Below are positions 21,201-29,794 of a DNA stretch of 64,000 nucleotides, piece after piece (positions within the stretch are counted from its first letter, which is position 1; every line of letters begins with the position of its first letter). The notes under the pieces are model-generated. The model searched no databases, was not told the origin of the DNA, and saw only the letters and a list, made by a program, of their open reading frames with translations. Both the position numbers and the translations under genes were made by a program. The DNA lies in NCBI GenBank assembly GCA_964036045.1, contig OZ038389.1, positions 40,736,064 through 40,800,063 on the forward strand, given 5' to 3'. The stretch is from Eutreptiella sp. 'Long Island Sound 2002' (Eukaryota > Euglenozoa > Euglenophyceae > Eutreptiales > Eutreptiaceae).

Positions 21201-23330
21201 AGTGTAGCAAGCTTTATCAAGTTGCTGTTGGTTCAAGTTGGGCTTATGCTAACTCTCCCCCCCCACACCGGATGCCCAGAACCCATATCCGTGCCGTCTC
21301 ACGCATGTCTACAGACTGCAGACCGAAATTCCTAATGGTCAACGGGTAAACGGGTGGGGTGCACCAGTAAGCAGAGTGGGCATCTGGTGTAAAATGGGCA
21401 TATTCTTGCATATTGGGGGCTGCGCACCCACCCCGGGAGCCTTCTGATGGGCAGACCCCACAATTTGATAGGGGTTTTTTCATGGTAGACAAGTACAGGC
21501 CTCCACTGTCAGGGTTGTGCAATGCAGGGAAACCTGGCAATTATGAGTGACCATGGCTGAGTGCATTGGTAGTGGTCCACACCAGAGGGGCCATGTCCCC
21601 ATGGTCCATAAGGTGGGGCAATGGACCTGCCTCAGAAGGCAAAAATTTGTCAAGAAAATAATCAGAGAAAAATAACATGTGCAGCGACTGATGAAACACA
21701 TTCACGCGTATCAAGGTCCGCACAGTAGGGAATGAAATGGCTGTACAACCCTGACTGAGTATCCACCCGTCTTGTGCCTCTTTTGTCCCCGACAGGTTTA
21801 CAGTGGTACAGATCCGCACATAAACGCCTCCATGGAAAAGTGTACCAAATTGGCCTAATTACGCTTTCTACTCAAAACTGTCCCAAAAAGAGTACCAAAA
21901 ATGTGCAAAAGTGCACCAACAATGGCCTACACACATGTTCAAAACAACAGTGTACCAAGAAGTGTACCAAAACAGTGAGGTAACTCAGGTGCAGATACGG
22001 GTGGGCACATGCATTACGGTTGCCAGAGAGGGGAGGACGCACATGGCTGCATAAGGTGCTGCTTGGGGATTGGGGTCCCAAGGCGGGAAAGTGTTGGATA
22101 GCACGTGGGACAGTTGGCTGGAGATGTGTAGGCCTAAAAGGATGCCAAGCATGGACCCAGCGCATGGTGATGTTCCCTCTACGAGAGGAGAGCGCAGTTT
22201 TGGACCTCTTTGAACCCTGCAACGACATCTTCCAAAGAGCATTGTGGGCTCAAGGACTTGTCAGTGCTTATTTTCCATCCCACTCAGCTTTGCGGGCTGG
22301 GAGGGGGCCAGTAGGGGAGTTGCAGAGGAGGGATATTGAGAATGTTACAGAGTGATGGCAGTATAAGCAATTGTATACAGTCATGGTCAATGGATGGCAT
22401 ATTTTGATGGAAGAAAGTGATGGCACAAAGGGTTGGTACATAATCATGGTTTGTACTGTCTTGCTTTATTGCAATTCGCGCTTTCCCCAGGTGTCATTCT
22501 TCTTGAGTACTCGAGATCAACTCCACTCTTGTAGGTTTCATCAACACCAAGAGTGCATCCAATTTTGGCCTTTGCGTGCTATGTTGACCTTGTGGGTACT
22601 TGGACTCGTGAGGGCATGGGGAATTGATGGTATAGAGTGATGCTACAAAGTGACAACATCGAGCAACGGCATAGAAGGATGGTAAGACAACCTTCCCGAG
22701 CACGGTGCCCCTGTGCTCAGCCACCCCCTCTCCCATTTTGGGATTGTATGGGGCCTTATGTGCCTTATGTGAAGTGCACCAAACACATCTGGTCATTAAA
22801 CGCATCTGGTTGTTGTTACGTGCTTGCCCGTGACCCTATGCAACATAACTGTGGTACACCATGCCTGGCCCTAGGTAAACATGGTGGGGCATAAATGGGA
22901 GGAACTCTGGTCGTGTATTGATGTTCGCATTCAGTGCAGCCCTTTTTCCTTGAATTGTATTGGGGCGTCACAGGGCGATAGTGGGTGTCCATCATCAGCA
23001 GAGTCACCAGTTGGAGATTTGTCATTTAAGGAAGCTCGAGATCAGTCTGTTCTGGCAGTGTCAACACCTGAACCAAAGTCTGAATCGCCCACTCCACTAC
23101 TTGCCTCCTACCTGCGCCCCACATCTTCTACTACAGTCACAACAGTAACACATCACACCTGAATAGTGCAGCACCGCACCCATCGCTGCCATCACCAAAA
23201 GTCCATATAAATTTGTAGCAGCGAGAGTACCTGGCAACCCCAAAATCCCTGCACCAATCATAGCGCACAAAATACTGTACACAGCCTTACCAAAGCTCGT
23301 GTTTCGGATGGCGTCTTGATCCTCCTCCAT
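2797..23330 (-). CDS. AAAP-family amino acid transporter (six exons reconstructed)
   Basis: A secondary active amino-acid transporter of the amino acid/auxin permease (SLC36/SLC38/AVT-like) family, expected to have about 11 membrane helices and to act in a plasma or vacuolar membrane; the substrate cannot be read from sequence. Exons on the minus strand: 23330-23112, 17902-17711, 16078-15901, 13427-13152, 6573-6436, 2987-2797. Every border is GT-AG, and phases agree across each join from exon 2 onward (0,1,1,1), which is strong support. Hallmarks in order are GAGILGLPG in helix 1, LASDNM, GHVIFPG joined to MRRPEEFP, YAFG, NPVFYLFE, and VPFFGDIMNIIG near the end; the stop is TAG at 2797. About 396 residues are recovered. 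A linker of about 15-25 residues between exons 1 and 2 (usually S/T-Y...FG) is missing, so a small exon in 17.9-23.1 kb was probably not found. The start is uncertain because the frame stays open upstream of the chosen ATG. Confidence 0.85.
3210..3335 (-). mobile_element. Relic 3' end of a Penelope-like element
   Basis: Starting at a (CA)n tract (3211-3238), about 90 bp matches the 3' ends of the two large Penelope-like elements at 8462-8570 and 45100-45190 (shared blocks GAACCGCAAAAACAAGAACA, AAGAAAAGCGGTGAAAGAAAA, CTAGACGTCTT). No ORF follows, so this is a severely 5'-truncated copy in the last intron of the transporter gene. Its hammerhead-like core is damaged (AGAA instead of GAAA). Confidence 0.7.
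3385..3592 (-). repeat. (CA)n-anchored repeat with hammerhead-like core, copy A
   Basis: A repeat of about 205 bp nearly identical to 3930-4147. Both start at a (CA)n tract followed by CGATGTAAAGAATACCC and end at GCAGTTCCGCATTT. On the minus strand the (TG)n is at the 3' end, as in the Penelope-like elements. A more diverged relative lies around 59470-59545. No coding capacity; probably a truncated or non-autonomous retroelement. Confidence 0.75.
3463..3525 (-). ncRNA. Hammerhead-ribozyme-like motif, family 2 copy A
   Basis: Read on the minus strand: GAAA, then the 8-nt palindrome AGGCGCCT (3502-3509), then A at 3501 as the predicted cleavage-site base, then a long hairpin (paired CCATGT/ACATGG plus GTCG/CGGT) closing directly onto CTGATGAG (3463-3470). 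This is the hammerhead order GAAA-III-NUH-I-CUGANGA opened at helix II. Helix II pairing is poor in this copy (A instead of C before GAAA), so activity is doubtful. Confidence 0.5.
3930..4147 (-). repeat. (CA)n-anchored repeat with hammerhead-like core, copy B
   Basis: A near-identical second copy of the 3385-3592 repeat, in the same orientation and 556 bp away, again starting at a (CA)n tract (3933-3953). Its hammerhead-like core spans 4019-4080: CTGATGAG and the palindrome are kept, and helix I gains a G-C closing pair, but GAAA is changed to GGAA, which should inactivate it. Confidence 0.75.
4148..6435. other. Transporter intron, no further feature recognised
   Basis: Intronic on the minus strand. 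It contains an alternating purine-pyrimidine GT/GC-rich tract at about 5294-5385, a GC-rich stretch from 5.5 to 6.1 kb and a C-run at 5985-5997. Overlapping ORFs on both strands show no recognisable domain. Confidence 0.6.
6436..6573 (-). CDS. AAAP transporter exon 5
   Basis: Acceptor TACCGCAG/GAGCC and donor ATGG/GTACGT, phase 1/1. It encodes RTLFVGFVFLVADAVPFFG and DIMNIIGGGIGMG, the highly conserved penultimate segment of AAAP proteins. The intron before it is about 6.6 kb and contains both a hAT remnant and a Penelope-like element. Confidence 0.9.
7142..7357 (-). pseudogene. hAT transposase C-terminal dimerisation domain
   Basis: The minus-strand peptide contains VPTTSASVERSFSLAGN followed by a KYRHGL segment and LMFNGD, the signature of the hAT C-terminal dimerisation domain (Dimer_Tnp_hAT). 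Only about 70 residues remain. It lies downstream of the zinc-finger fragment in element order, showing that the catalytic centre was deleted. Confidence 0.85.
7424..7740 (-). pseudogene. hAT transposase N-terminal zinc-finger fragment
   Basis: The minus-strand frame starts in an acidic run (NDEEEENEPDLLENDSDDDE), followed by a basic nuclear-localisation-like patch (PKAKKSKTS) and a Cys2-His2 finger: WCMAC at the first pair and AHLKTPAHK at the second. This BED-like finger layout is typical of hAT transposase N-termini. The frame ends at 7424, after which the RNase-H-like core is absent. Confidence 0.7.
8519..8566 (-). ncRNA. Hammerhead-ribozyme-like motif in PLE copy 1 3' UTR
   Basis: On the minus strand: CCGAA, the palindrome AGACGTCT (8545-8552), A at 8544 as the NUH base, helix I GGAC (8540-8543) with GTCC (8527-8530) around a 9-nt loop, then CTGAGGAG (8519-8526). 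The hammerhead core consensus is CUGANGA, so G at position 7 is allowed. The G10.1-C11.1 pair is present, and more U-A/U-G pairs can extend helix II. The order GAAA-III-NUH-I-CUGANGA with helix I closed and an open helix II would be a type II arrangement, and the palindromic helix III would favour dimers. Cleavage is predicted between 8544 and 8543. Confidence 0.6.
8714..12301 (-). pseudogene. GIY-YIG endonuclease / reverse transcriptase, one in-frame stop
   Basis: About 1,195 codons in one frame, interrupted only by a TGA at 10322-10324 where the sister copy has TGG (GEM*GF versus GELWGF). The GIY-YIG nuclease is at about residues 322-410 (IYVCINLRIGAVYVGQTG ... RLRKH). A Cys motif PPCRC follows, then the Penelope-specific VRIVDKG motif just before the stop, then RT: motif A EMDCKKQFDNI near residue 794, motif B IPMGGPFSTQSA near 890, and motif C QFRDNILFAS near 941. 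Motif C reads F-R-D-N rather than Y-x-D-D. A Cys-rich patch (CPCTDGGHDCCVGNC) follows. The first 45 or so residues come from the CA-type repeat and are probably not original protein. It would have copied element RNA into chromosomal nicks; now probably dead or nearly so. Confidence 0.85.
12307..13151. other. Transporter intron, no supported feature
   Basis: Intronic sequence between the retroelement and exon 4. It carries a G-rich run at about 12916-12940. Several ORFs overlap on both strands, but none has recognisable motifs or matches a transporter exon. Confidence 0.6.
13152..13427 (-). CDS. AAAP transporter exon 4
   Basis: Acceptor GCCGCAG/GTCTG and donor ACCG/GTACTG, phase 1 in and phase 1 out. 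It contains MRRPEEFPAAI, a helix, YAFGSATQDN, and the helix ending NPVFYLFEETLG. Joining it to exon 3 gives HVIFPG-LLRVMRRPEEF, the expected family order. Confidence 0.9.
13428..15900. other. Transporter intron between exons 3 and 4
   Basis: No gene recognised. Long G-runs at about 13868-13880, 13976-13988, 14246-14262 and 14881-14899. GGTCCGGGGG...CAAC recurs at about 13968 and 14240. A short perfect hairpin (GGCGCC-AAA-GGCGCC) lies at about 13911-13925. Confidence 0.6.
15901..16078 (-). CDS. AAAP transporter exon 3
   Basis: Starts after TTTCATCAG in phase 0 and ends CCCAG/GTCCGT in phase 1. It encodes a hydrophobic helix (LASALALVCITADIVLYL) and the AAAP motif ATAGFAYAGHVIFPG, the equivalent of GGHAVFPN in relatives. 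Confidence 0.85.
16315..16405. repeat. (TCC)n trinucleotide repeat
   Basis: About 30 uninterrupted TCC units. It produces spurious poly-Ser, poly-Leu, poly-Glu and poly-Arg ORFs in the various frames. It is in the intron between transporter exons 2 and 3. Confidence 0.95.
16669..17044. mobile_element. hAT-like MITE with minisatellite core, M1
   Basis: Terminal inverted repeats CAGGGCGGTCCTT...AAGGACCGCCCTG, flanked by an exact 8-bp target duplication GAGAGGGG (16661-16668 and 17045-17052). The interior (about 16750-16985) is a degenerate GGCGGTTGG minisatellite with no ORF. The terminal CAGGG and 8-bp duplication fit the hAT superfamily. Located in the intron between transporter exons 2 and 3. 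Confidence 0.88.
17711..17902 (-). CDS. AAAP transporter exon 2
   Basis: 64 codons in phase 0/0. The acceptor is GGGGGCAG just before ATGATC and the donor is CTG/GTACGG. It encodes two membrane segments, around LVLASDNM and LVTAVALPFCYFRTL, matching AAAP helices 3 and 4. Beyond the donor the homology stops, which confirms the exon end. Confidence 0.85.
18292..18641. mobile_element. hAT-like MITE with minisatellite core, M2
   Basis: Same family as the element at 16669: left end CAGGGCGGTCCTTAACGGGG, right end TTAAGGACCCCCCTG, and a GGCGGTTGG-type core. The flanks are CCGACCAG (18284-18291) and CCGGCCAG (18642-18649), an 8-bp duplication with one change. Located in the intron between transporter exons 1 and 2. 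Confidence 0.85.
18650..23111. other. Transporter intron between exons 1 and 2
   Basis: Apart from the dispersed repeat at 19228-19440 no element is recognised. A short transporter exon (about 45-75 nt, phase 0/0, Y...FG linker) should lie in this intron or its continuation to 17903, but I could not place it with confidence. G-run at about 20309-20324. Confidence 0.5.
19228..19440. repeat. Diverged dispersed repeat, copy 2
   Basis: Matches the window start (1-310) in the same orientation through blocks CCATCAGTGTCAGAGGAAAC, ACAACCAT, TCATGAT, and a GGTAGGAACC end. On the minus strand one frame reads SASEVSSDTDGLSEENLD, an acidic stretch that looks like a decayed transposon protein. Confidence 0.4.
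23112..23330 (-). CDS. AAAP transporter exon 1
   Basis: 73 codons with helices 1 and 2, including the family signature GAGILGLPG. It ends GCGCAG/GTAGGA in phase 0. I chose the ATG at 23330 because the conserved part starts there. The frame is open back to 23669, and the upstream residues (ending GESLPLVE) resemble a cytosolic AAAP N-terminus, so the true start may be further right. Confidence 0.8.
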
Positions 23331-23820
23331 CTCCACTAGGGGCAGGCTCTCGCCGAGACTGCTGCGGTGGTGGTGCAGGCCCAAGGTGCGGCTGCGGGCG
23401 ATGTAGAGATGTGAAGGGCCAAGTGCGAACCCCGGGGACGTGTGGCCCCGAAGTTCTTTAAGGGTGGCGACAAAAGTGCCGCTGTCAAAGCGGTTTGCAA
23501 AGGACCACGTGGCACCTCGCAATGGGGATTGGGGCTTGAGCCTGGTCATGCTACAGAGATACTGCAACAGAGGGCGGTGTTGAGGGGAGCGAGGGTACGA
23601 ATCCGTTTCTTCGAAAACGATCCCAAGCGAGAGAGCCTTTGTAGCATTCTTGGTTCGAAAATGCCCCATGGGTCAGGATACGAGCAGTCCCCCCGTCTGG
23701 CCATGCTTCCCTTTCGCCACTCATCGTGGAATGTAGCTGCAGTGCACTGAAGACATCTGGATGCCCTAAAGGCTGAAAATGCCTATGGCGGGGGCATTCA
23801 GTCAAAGAGAACCGACCTTT

Positions 23821-23895
<75 letters not shown>

Positions 23896-23984
23896 GGCCA
23901 TGGTACATAATGTCCCAGACTGGGCACCTTCGGCACTGGATTTCATAATGGCTGATTAACGGCCCTGTCAACAACAGATATTTC
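23331..23984. other. 5' flank of transporter gene
   Basis: Upstream of the chosen transporter start. The minus frame is open to 23669 and may be N-terminal coding or 5' UTR. No promoter element can be identified with confidence. Confidence 0.4.
23822..23891. repeat. (CT)n microsatellite
   Basis: About 35 CT dinucleotides without interruption, between the transporter start and the 55-bp satellite. Confidence 0.95.
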
Positions 23985-24350
23985 TACCGCAAACGGATGA
24001 GATTATGCACCCTGGACAATTATTATGCACCTGAATGACTGCCAGAAACTGATGAGACTATGCACCCTACACAATTATTATGCACCCATATGGCTATCGG
24101 AAACTTATGAGACAATGCATCCTGCATGCACCCATATGGCTGCCGGAAACTGATGAGATTATGCACCTTGCAGAATTATTATGCACCCGTATGGCCACCA
24201 GAAACTGATAAGAGTTTGCACCCTGCCCAATTATTATGCACCCGCATGGCTGCCGCAAACTGATGAGGCTATGCACTCTGCACAATTACTATGCACCAAT
24301 ATGGCTGATGGAAGTTGATGAGTGTTATGGATATTGCACAATTATTGTTT
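23985..24350. repeat. 55-bp satellite array 1
   Basis: About six degenerate copies of a unit containing GGAAACTGATGAGATTATGC, ACCCTGCACAATTATTATGC and ACCCGTATGGCTGCC. The same unit forms the array at 28600-29170. Copies differ by substitutions and one shortened unit near 24118-24130. Confidence 0.9.
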
Positions 24351-25387
24351 TTTTTCCGGTAAACATAGTCCGGAAGTTGCGAGGATGCTACACTGTAGGT
24401 GCTCCGCCCGGTTCATATAGTATCTTTGAAAGGCCTACCCCTTGCAAAGAGAGTGGACACTGCTTTCTCCTGTCGATACTATAGAGTATGCCGCCCGGCT
24501 ACGGCCACGTCTTCAAATTGAAGACAAGGGCCAAGAACACTGTTGATGTTAAACTTGTACAGGCATATACATGACAGACAAAACACATGCTCTTATCCTA
24601 CTCCATCACCTTGTGCGCACTGTGATACGTCTTAATGTTCCGGGTCACAATTTCCCTAACGCTTCTAGGACCTAGAGATACCCACTAGTGCGCGTACCGG
24701 CCGTCTCTATGCGTGCCGTTCTGTGCCCAATTTGTTCTCGAAACCCATTTGGCGCGTTTGTGCGTCCCTGCCCTACATGCGTCCTCGGATCCCTCTGGCG
24801 TGCACATGCTCCCCTGTCCTACATGCGGTGTGACGTGCCCTTGTTGCGTACGTGCCTCCCTCAACCGTCAGGCAATGTATCATCCCACTGTGTACTCCTC
24901 CCCTCAGGTCTGAGCTGGCCATGCACATGATCCAATCCCTACCTGCCAAGCGACCAAATGTACGGGTGCCGTCACATGGTCGCGTCTCGCGTGGCAATCC
25001 AACGGCAGCCCTTTAGTAACGTCTGATATGCCCCGATCCTGCGCTTGCCCCCTCCATCTATGGAGTTTTGCATCACCCACACTGTGTACCCTGCCCCACA
25101 GACATGAGCCAGTCAACGCACTTAGCTTCCCGTATAGTCTCTATTCCCTTGCGGGCGAGGGATCCCATGCATAGGTGCCATCAAATGGGCGTGTATTGTG
25201 TGGTACTGCGGCGGCGGCCCGTTCGTGATGGGCCGGCTGGCGGCAGCCTTGGCAAGCCAAACGCTCTCACTGAGGTTGCGACGGAGACACGTCCTCACGG
25301 AGACTGCACCTCAGGCTAGGGGGATGGACCCAAGATCGGCGTTGTTGTGGCATCGGGCCCCGTGGGGGTCCCGTGTGTTGTGGGGGA
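24351..25387. other. Intergenic, no supported gene
   Basis: No coding exon, RNA gene or element recognised. Short overlapping ORFs only. Confidence 0.6.
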
Positions 25388-26025
25388 GGCAACGGCCTCC
25401 CCTAGGGCCAACCACTCGCGCTGCGGATGGGGCGCCTCTGGCGGCTCTACTGCACGGTTGCGGAGTTGCCACTGTATTTCCTTGTGGCATGTCCCGACCC
25501 ACCTCTCCAAACACTCCAAGCCATCGGGCTGCGATGCCGCGTGGAAGGGCAGGGGGTGCACCGTGTACGGTGGCGGACTCATGTGATTGCTTGGGTCAGG
25601 GTTGCCAACCACGCCACAATTGGCTGGGGTACCCCTAATGGGGCGCGGCCAAGGCCCTATGGGACCCAACGTCTGCCGGTGTAGGTCGCGGCATTCCTCT
25701 GTGCTGACTTGCAACAGCACGCTGCTGCGCTCCACCGGCCTGCATGTCGCCGTGAATCGCGTCGCTTTCCCACTCCGGCGGCGGCCTCGCATCGTCGGGC
25801 CAACGGGCAACAGCCTCCCCCAGGGCCAACCGCTCGCGCTGCGGATGGGGCGCCTCTGGCGGCTCTACTGCACGGTTGCAGGGTTGCCACTGTATTTCCT
25901 TGTGGCATGTCCCGACCCACCTCTCCAACCGTTCCATGCCATCGGGCTGCGATGCCGCGTGGAAGGGCAGGGGGTGCACCGTGTACGGAGGCGGGCTCAT
26001 GCGATTGCTTGGGTCGGGGTTGCCA
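25388..26025. repeat. Duplicated segment of about 217 bp, period about 420 bp
   Basis: 25388-25605 and 25808-26025 are direct repeats with roughly 90-95% identity, from GGCCAACC(A/G)CTCGCGCTGC to TGCTTGGGTC(A/G)GGGTTGCC. Both keep an open frame on the minus strand (around ERWVGTCHKEIQWQ and NRAVEPPEAPHPQRE), but no domain is recognised, so coding status is open. Confidence 0.8.
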
Positions 26026-27620
26026 GTGCCTCAGGGCGGCAGGTACCGTACTGTTGCCGGACCAGGGTACGGTGGTGGCGGCGATGCTAGGGGCGTTGAC
26101 TGGTCCCACTGTCGGCTTTCAATTGCAAACTTGAAAAATGCCCAATATAGCCACAAGCACCTGGATGCACACTGGGAACGCTGCGGACAAGCGTACACAG
26201 ATGGTAGGAAATGCATTTTGGACGGAACAACCACAGCCAGGTTTATTTCCTAGTTCCACAGTGGAAAATGAAGACCACTTAAAATGCATGGAAATGCCGG
26301 GATTGCATGAGAAAAATGGAGTAGGCATATGCTGTGAGGCACGATATGCATCAATGTGGCGCAAAATATCCAGAAAACCTGTGAAAAACAACACCATTGA
26401 ACCTTAACCTTAGTTCCCACAATGTATCAGCCCCCCACCCCCAACCTCCCACAAAGAAAAGCCATTGCTGGTTCCAAATAGGCAGTGAAGAGGCAAAGCT
26501 AAAAAAGACGACATGTGGGTTCACCAGTGGGCGTCATTTGATTCAGGTGGAAGAGTGGGCAACTCATGATAAGGATGGTCAAATAAATGAGGAGAGGGAA
26601 GACAGCCCTACGGGAGCCAAAGCGCCAAAGGCCTGGGATGGTGTACTTGTAGGCCACTAAACGTTGAGGATTCAAGGCTGGGAGGGTACCATCCCAAGCC
26701 CAAGACAGGCACGCCTGTTGAAACTGGGAACATAGAGCTGCTATGAAGGTGCAGGTTGGTTGGGAATCGCCAAAAACTTGGCCAAAACCCTCGCTTTGAA
26801 ACCCAACTGCACCCCTGCAACAACAGGGGTGGTCACATCCACAGAAAATCAATGGCTTCTCCAGCATCTGCCAAGAAATCTCAAAAAGACAACCACCTGT
26901 GTTGTTGCACCGCCACCTTCATATCGACTGCTGGTGGACCAGCGGCTCAAAGCATCATGAAGGAGAATATGGGCGTGGCGTAACCTTGTTAAAAACTGCC
27001 CTGCTTGCTATAAATCATGGGGCACCACTGGAGCAAAGAATCTGTAGCAAAGCTGCAGACATTCATTCCAAGGCCCCAAAACTGCAAAATAGCATTGCAC
27101 CTCTTAGCAGGGATGTTCCTGTCGCAAGTTAAAAGCTGGTAAAAGTAAAATAGGTATGACCGTATCCTGTTCAGCTGTTCTGTGCCTCTAATGTCCACTT
27201 TAGGCTGCCGCCCAACAGGTGAAACCTGCGAGCTTGGTGGCCTTGGACAGTGTTGGACACGCTGTCTTGCCATCCATCTTGGTATCTGCTAACCACTGTG
27301 AATCAGATGGGACCGAAAATGCTTCGCACAGCAATCGTAAAGATCGCATTCATTTATCCCAGCTCTAATTGCATGGGCTCAGGTTTACTGCACTGCAGCC
27401 CGAGTCCCAACTGACATCTGTCGGTTGCCGCACAAAGATATTGCAGACAGCTAAAATGTAGCATTTCTTGAATGTGCCGTATTAAAGTAACACATCAAAA
27501 GGTATCAGTAACTCTGTAGTTGGTGAAACACAACGAAATATAACAGAGGCGACGGCTCCAAGCGAGCTACAATGTGCTGGCAGTTGGACACCTACAACCT
27601 CAGATGCAACCCGAGCTGAA
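26026..27620. other. 3' flank of the ADP/ATP carrier gene, no supported gene
   Basis: Searched on both strands; nothing recognisable. It should include the 3' UTR of the carrier gene adjacent to 27620. Confidence 0.55.
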
Positions 27621-28517
27621 TTACTTCTTGGTTGCGAAAGCTTGCTTCAGCTCATCGTACACCACCAACACCATTGCACTGGCAATGGCGCGGACGTTGT
27701 TCATTCCAGCACCCTTGTACATTCCCTTCGGGCCTTCATCCTTCAAAATTGTGGTTGCACAATGCAAAGAACTGTTGTACATTCGCTCCTCCAGAGGCTT
27801 GCCAGATTGCATCATCATCCGGCGCCGCACAGTATCAAACGGATATGCCATCATGGCAGCAGTAATGTCCACGGCCATGGCCAGTCCCAGGAACAATGGC
27901 AGAGAGGCATATGTCCTCTTTTGCTCTCCGAAGACCATCTTCTTCAACGGATCGTATGCAAAATAACCTGCTCGATAGACGACAATACCCATGACAGAGG
28001 GAGCAAAACCTCGATATAGGCCTCTTACGCCATCGGCTGCGTGAATTTTCTTCAAGCAATCCACGAGCCCGGTAAATTGGCGCTTCTCCCCGGAGCCAAC
28101 ATCCGCGGCCAAACGGGTGTATGAGAAATCCAAAGGGTATGCCACCAACAAGGACGTGGCACCGGCAGCACCACCTGCTGCTAAGTAACCCAAAAAGTTG
28201 CGAGCAAAGCCAACTTCCTCCTTGGGCCGCACGAACAATTTCTGATATCTCTCCTTGAAGGCAAAGTTCATGGCTTGCGTCGGGAAATATCGCGCGCAAT
28301 TAGTTGCATTTCCTCTCCAAAGTGCTTGCATGCCTTGTTCGCTGGGAATCCGCTGGAAGGCGTCAACGATCCCTTTGTATTTGTTAGCCTCGGATATCTG
28401 GGAGGATACGTGCTGCGTTTGAAGAATGATTTTCACACGCTCTAAGGGAGCACATACTGTCTTGGCGAATACGCCTGACACCCCTCCCAGAAGGAGGTTT
28501 GTCACAAACTCCTGCAT
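27621..28517 (-). CDS. AAC: Mitochondrial ADP/ATP carrier
   Basis: Exchanges cytosolic ADP for matrix ATP across the inner mitochondrial membrane. The protein, 298 residues from ATG 28517, shows the three-fold mitochondrial-carrier repeat: PLERVKIILQTQ in repeat 1, YPLDFSYTRLAADVG in repeat 2, and YPFDTVRRRMMMQSG in repeat 3. RRRMMM is the diagnostic ADP/ATP carrier signature. Family length is about 300, so the core is complete. An acceptor (TTTCGACGCAG) lies directly before this ATG, so either translation starts here after a 5'-UTR intron or a few N-terminal residues come from an upstream exon beyond 29.2 kb. The frame-extended start at 28580 reads through intron polypyrimidine and is rejected. 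No stop or frameshift; stop TAA at 27621. Confidence 0.95.
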   Translation of the reverse strand: MQEFVTNLLLGGVSGVFAKTVCAPLERVKIILQTQHVSSQISEANKYKGIVDAFQRIPSEQGMQALWRGNATNCARYFPTQAMNFAFKERYQKLFVRPKEEVGFARNFLGYLAAGGAAGATSLLVAYPLDFSYTRLAADVGSGEKRQFTGLVDCLKKIHAADGVRGLYRGFAPSVMGIVVYRAGYFAYDPLKKMVFGEQKRTYASLPLFLGLAMAVDITAAMMAYPFDTVRRRMMMQSGKPLEERMYNSSLHCATTILKDEGPKGMYKGAGMNNVRAIASAMVLVVYDELKQAFATKK

Positions 28518-28599
28518 CTGCGTCGAAAGATGGAATGAGAAAACAAATGCGAAAAAAAAATAGACACTCAGAAAGGACACTCAGAAATGGAGGCTGCAC

Positions 28600-29170
28600 A
28601 ATTATTGTGCAACAGTATGGCTGCCGGAAATTGATGAGATTATGCACCCTGCACAATTATTATGCACCCATATGGCTATCGGAAACCGATGAGATTGCGC
28701 ACCCTGCACAATTATTATGCACCTGCATGGCTACCGGAAACTGATGAGATTATGCACTCTGCACAATTATTATGCACCCGTATGGCCACTGGAAACTGAT
28801 GAGATTATGCTCGCTGCACAATTCTTATGCGCAGGTATGGCTATCAGAAACTGATGAGATCATGCACCTTGCAGAATTTTTATGCACCCGCATGGCTGCC
28901 AGAAACTGATGAGACTATGCACCCTGCACAACTATTATGCACCCGTATGGCCACCAGAAACTGATGAGACCATGCACCCTGCACAGTTATTATGCACCTG
29001 TACGGCAACTGGAAACGGATGAGATTGTGCATCCTACACTATTGTTATGCACCCGTATGGCTGCCGGAAACTGATGAGATTATGCACCCTGCACAATTAT
29101 CATGCACATGTATGGCTATCAAAAACGGATGAGAGTATGCACCCTGTACAATCATTCTGCACTTGTATGG
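28600..29170. repeat. 55-bp satellite array 2
   Basis: About ten copies with an exact 55-bp period in the best part (CTGCCGGAAA at 28621, CTATCGGAAA at 28676, CTACCGGAAA at 28731). Same unit as the array at 23985-24350. It lies just upstream of the carrier exon, in its presumed 5' intron. Confidence 0.92.
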
Positions 29171-29171
29171 C

Positions 29172-29790
29172 CGTTGCCATCGGTTGGCGGCTCACATGGT
29201 GCGAAAATGACACCTAGGTAGCGGACCACCCTAACTCACAAAAGGGCCGAGAAGTTTCCTCCGCCATGAGTACCCCTTTGGGAACGGTTTTTCAACAAGG
29301 CACCCCACCTGACTAAAAAGCATCTGCGCCACCCATGGTGACAGATCCCGTCCCTCATGTGGTGCTAAATCTAGAGGCTAAAAGGAGGGGCACCATTTGG
29401 AGACGAGTGACAGACCATGCCAACCAGCCCATTTCAGGGTCCGGACAGATTGCCTGTATCTCCACCGTCCAATTGTCAGGGACAGCCGGGAACAACACCA
29501 TTGACAAGAGGGTGTGGCCTTGCGTGTAAGCCCTGCCTTAGGCTCCGGCAAGGCGGCTCTGTGGTGCTTGAGACGGTGCCACTGGTTGGCGGCCCACACG
29601 GTGTGAAAATGACACCCAGGTAGCGGATCACCCTAACTCACAAAAAGGCCGAGAAGTTTTCTCCGCCATGAGTACCCTTGTGGTAAAGGTTTTTCACAAC
29701 GCACCCCACGGGACTAAAAAGCATCCGGGCCACCCATTGTGGCAGGACCTGTACCTGATGTGGTGCTAAATCTAGAGGTTAAAAGGACGA
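29172..29790. repeat. Direct repeat of about 210 bp, 402 bp apart
   Basis: 29172-29385 and about 29575-29790 share GGTTGGCGGC(T/C)CACA, AATGACACC(T/C)AGGTAGCGGA, CCGAGAAGTTT(C/T)CTCCGCCA and TGTGGTGCTAAATCTAGAGG. No ORF is conserved. Confidence 0.85.
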
Positions 29791-29794
29791 CGAT

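Noticed and set aside
23985-29170. CTGATGAG and GAAAC in the 55-bp satellites as hammerhead ribozymes
   Set aside because: GGAAAC runs directly into CTGATGAG with no room for helices I and III. The base before GAAA is G, so the required G10.1-C11.1 pair is impossible, and no paired helix II is found in the unit.
23985-29170. CRISPR array
   Set aside because: The units are contiguous and degenerate with no unique spacers, in eukaryotic sequence.
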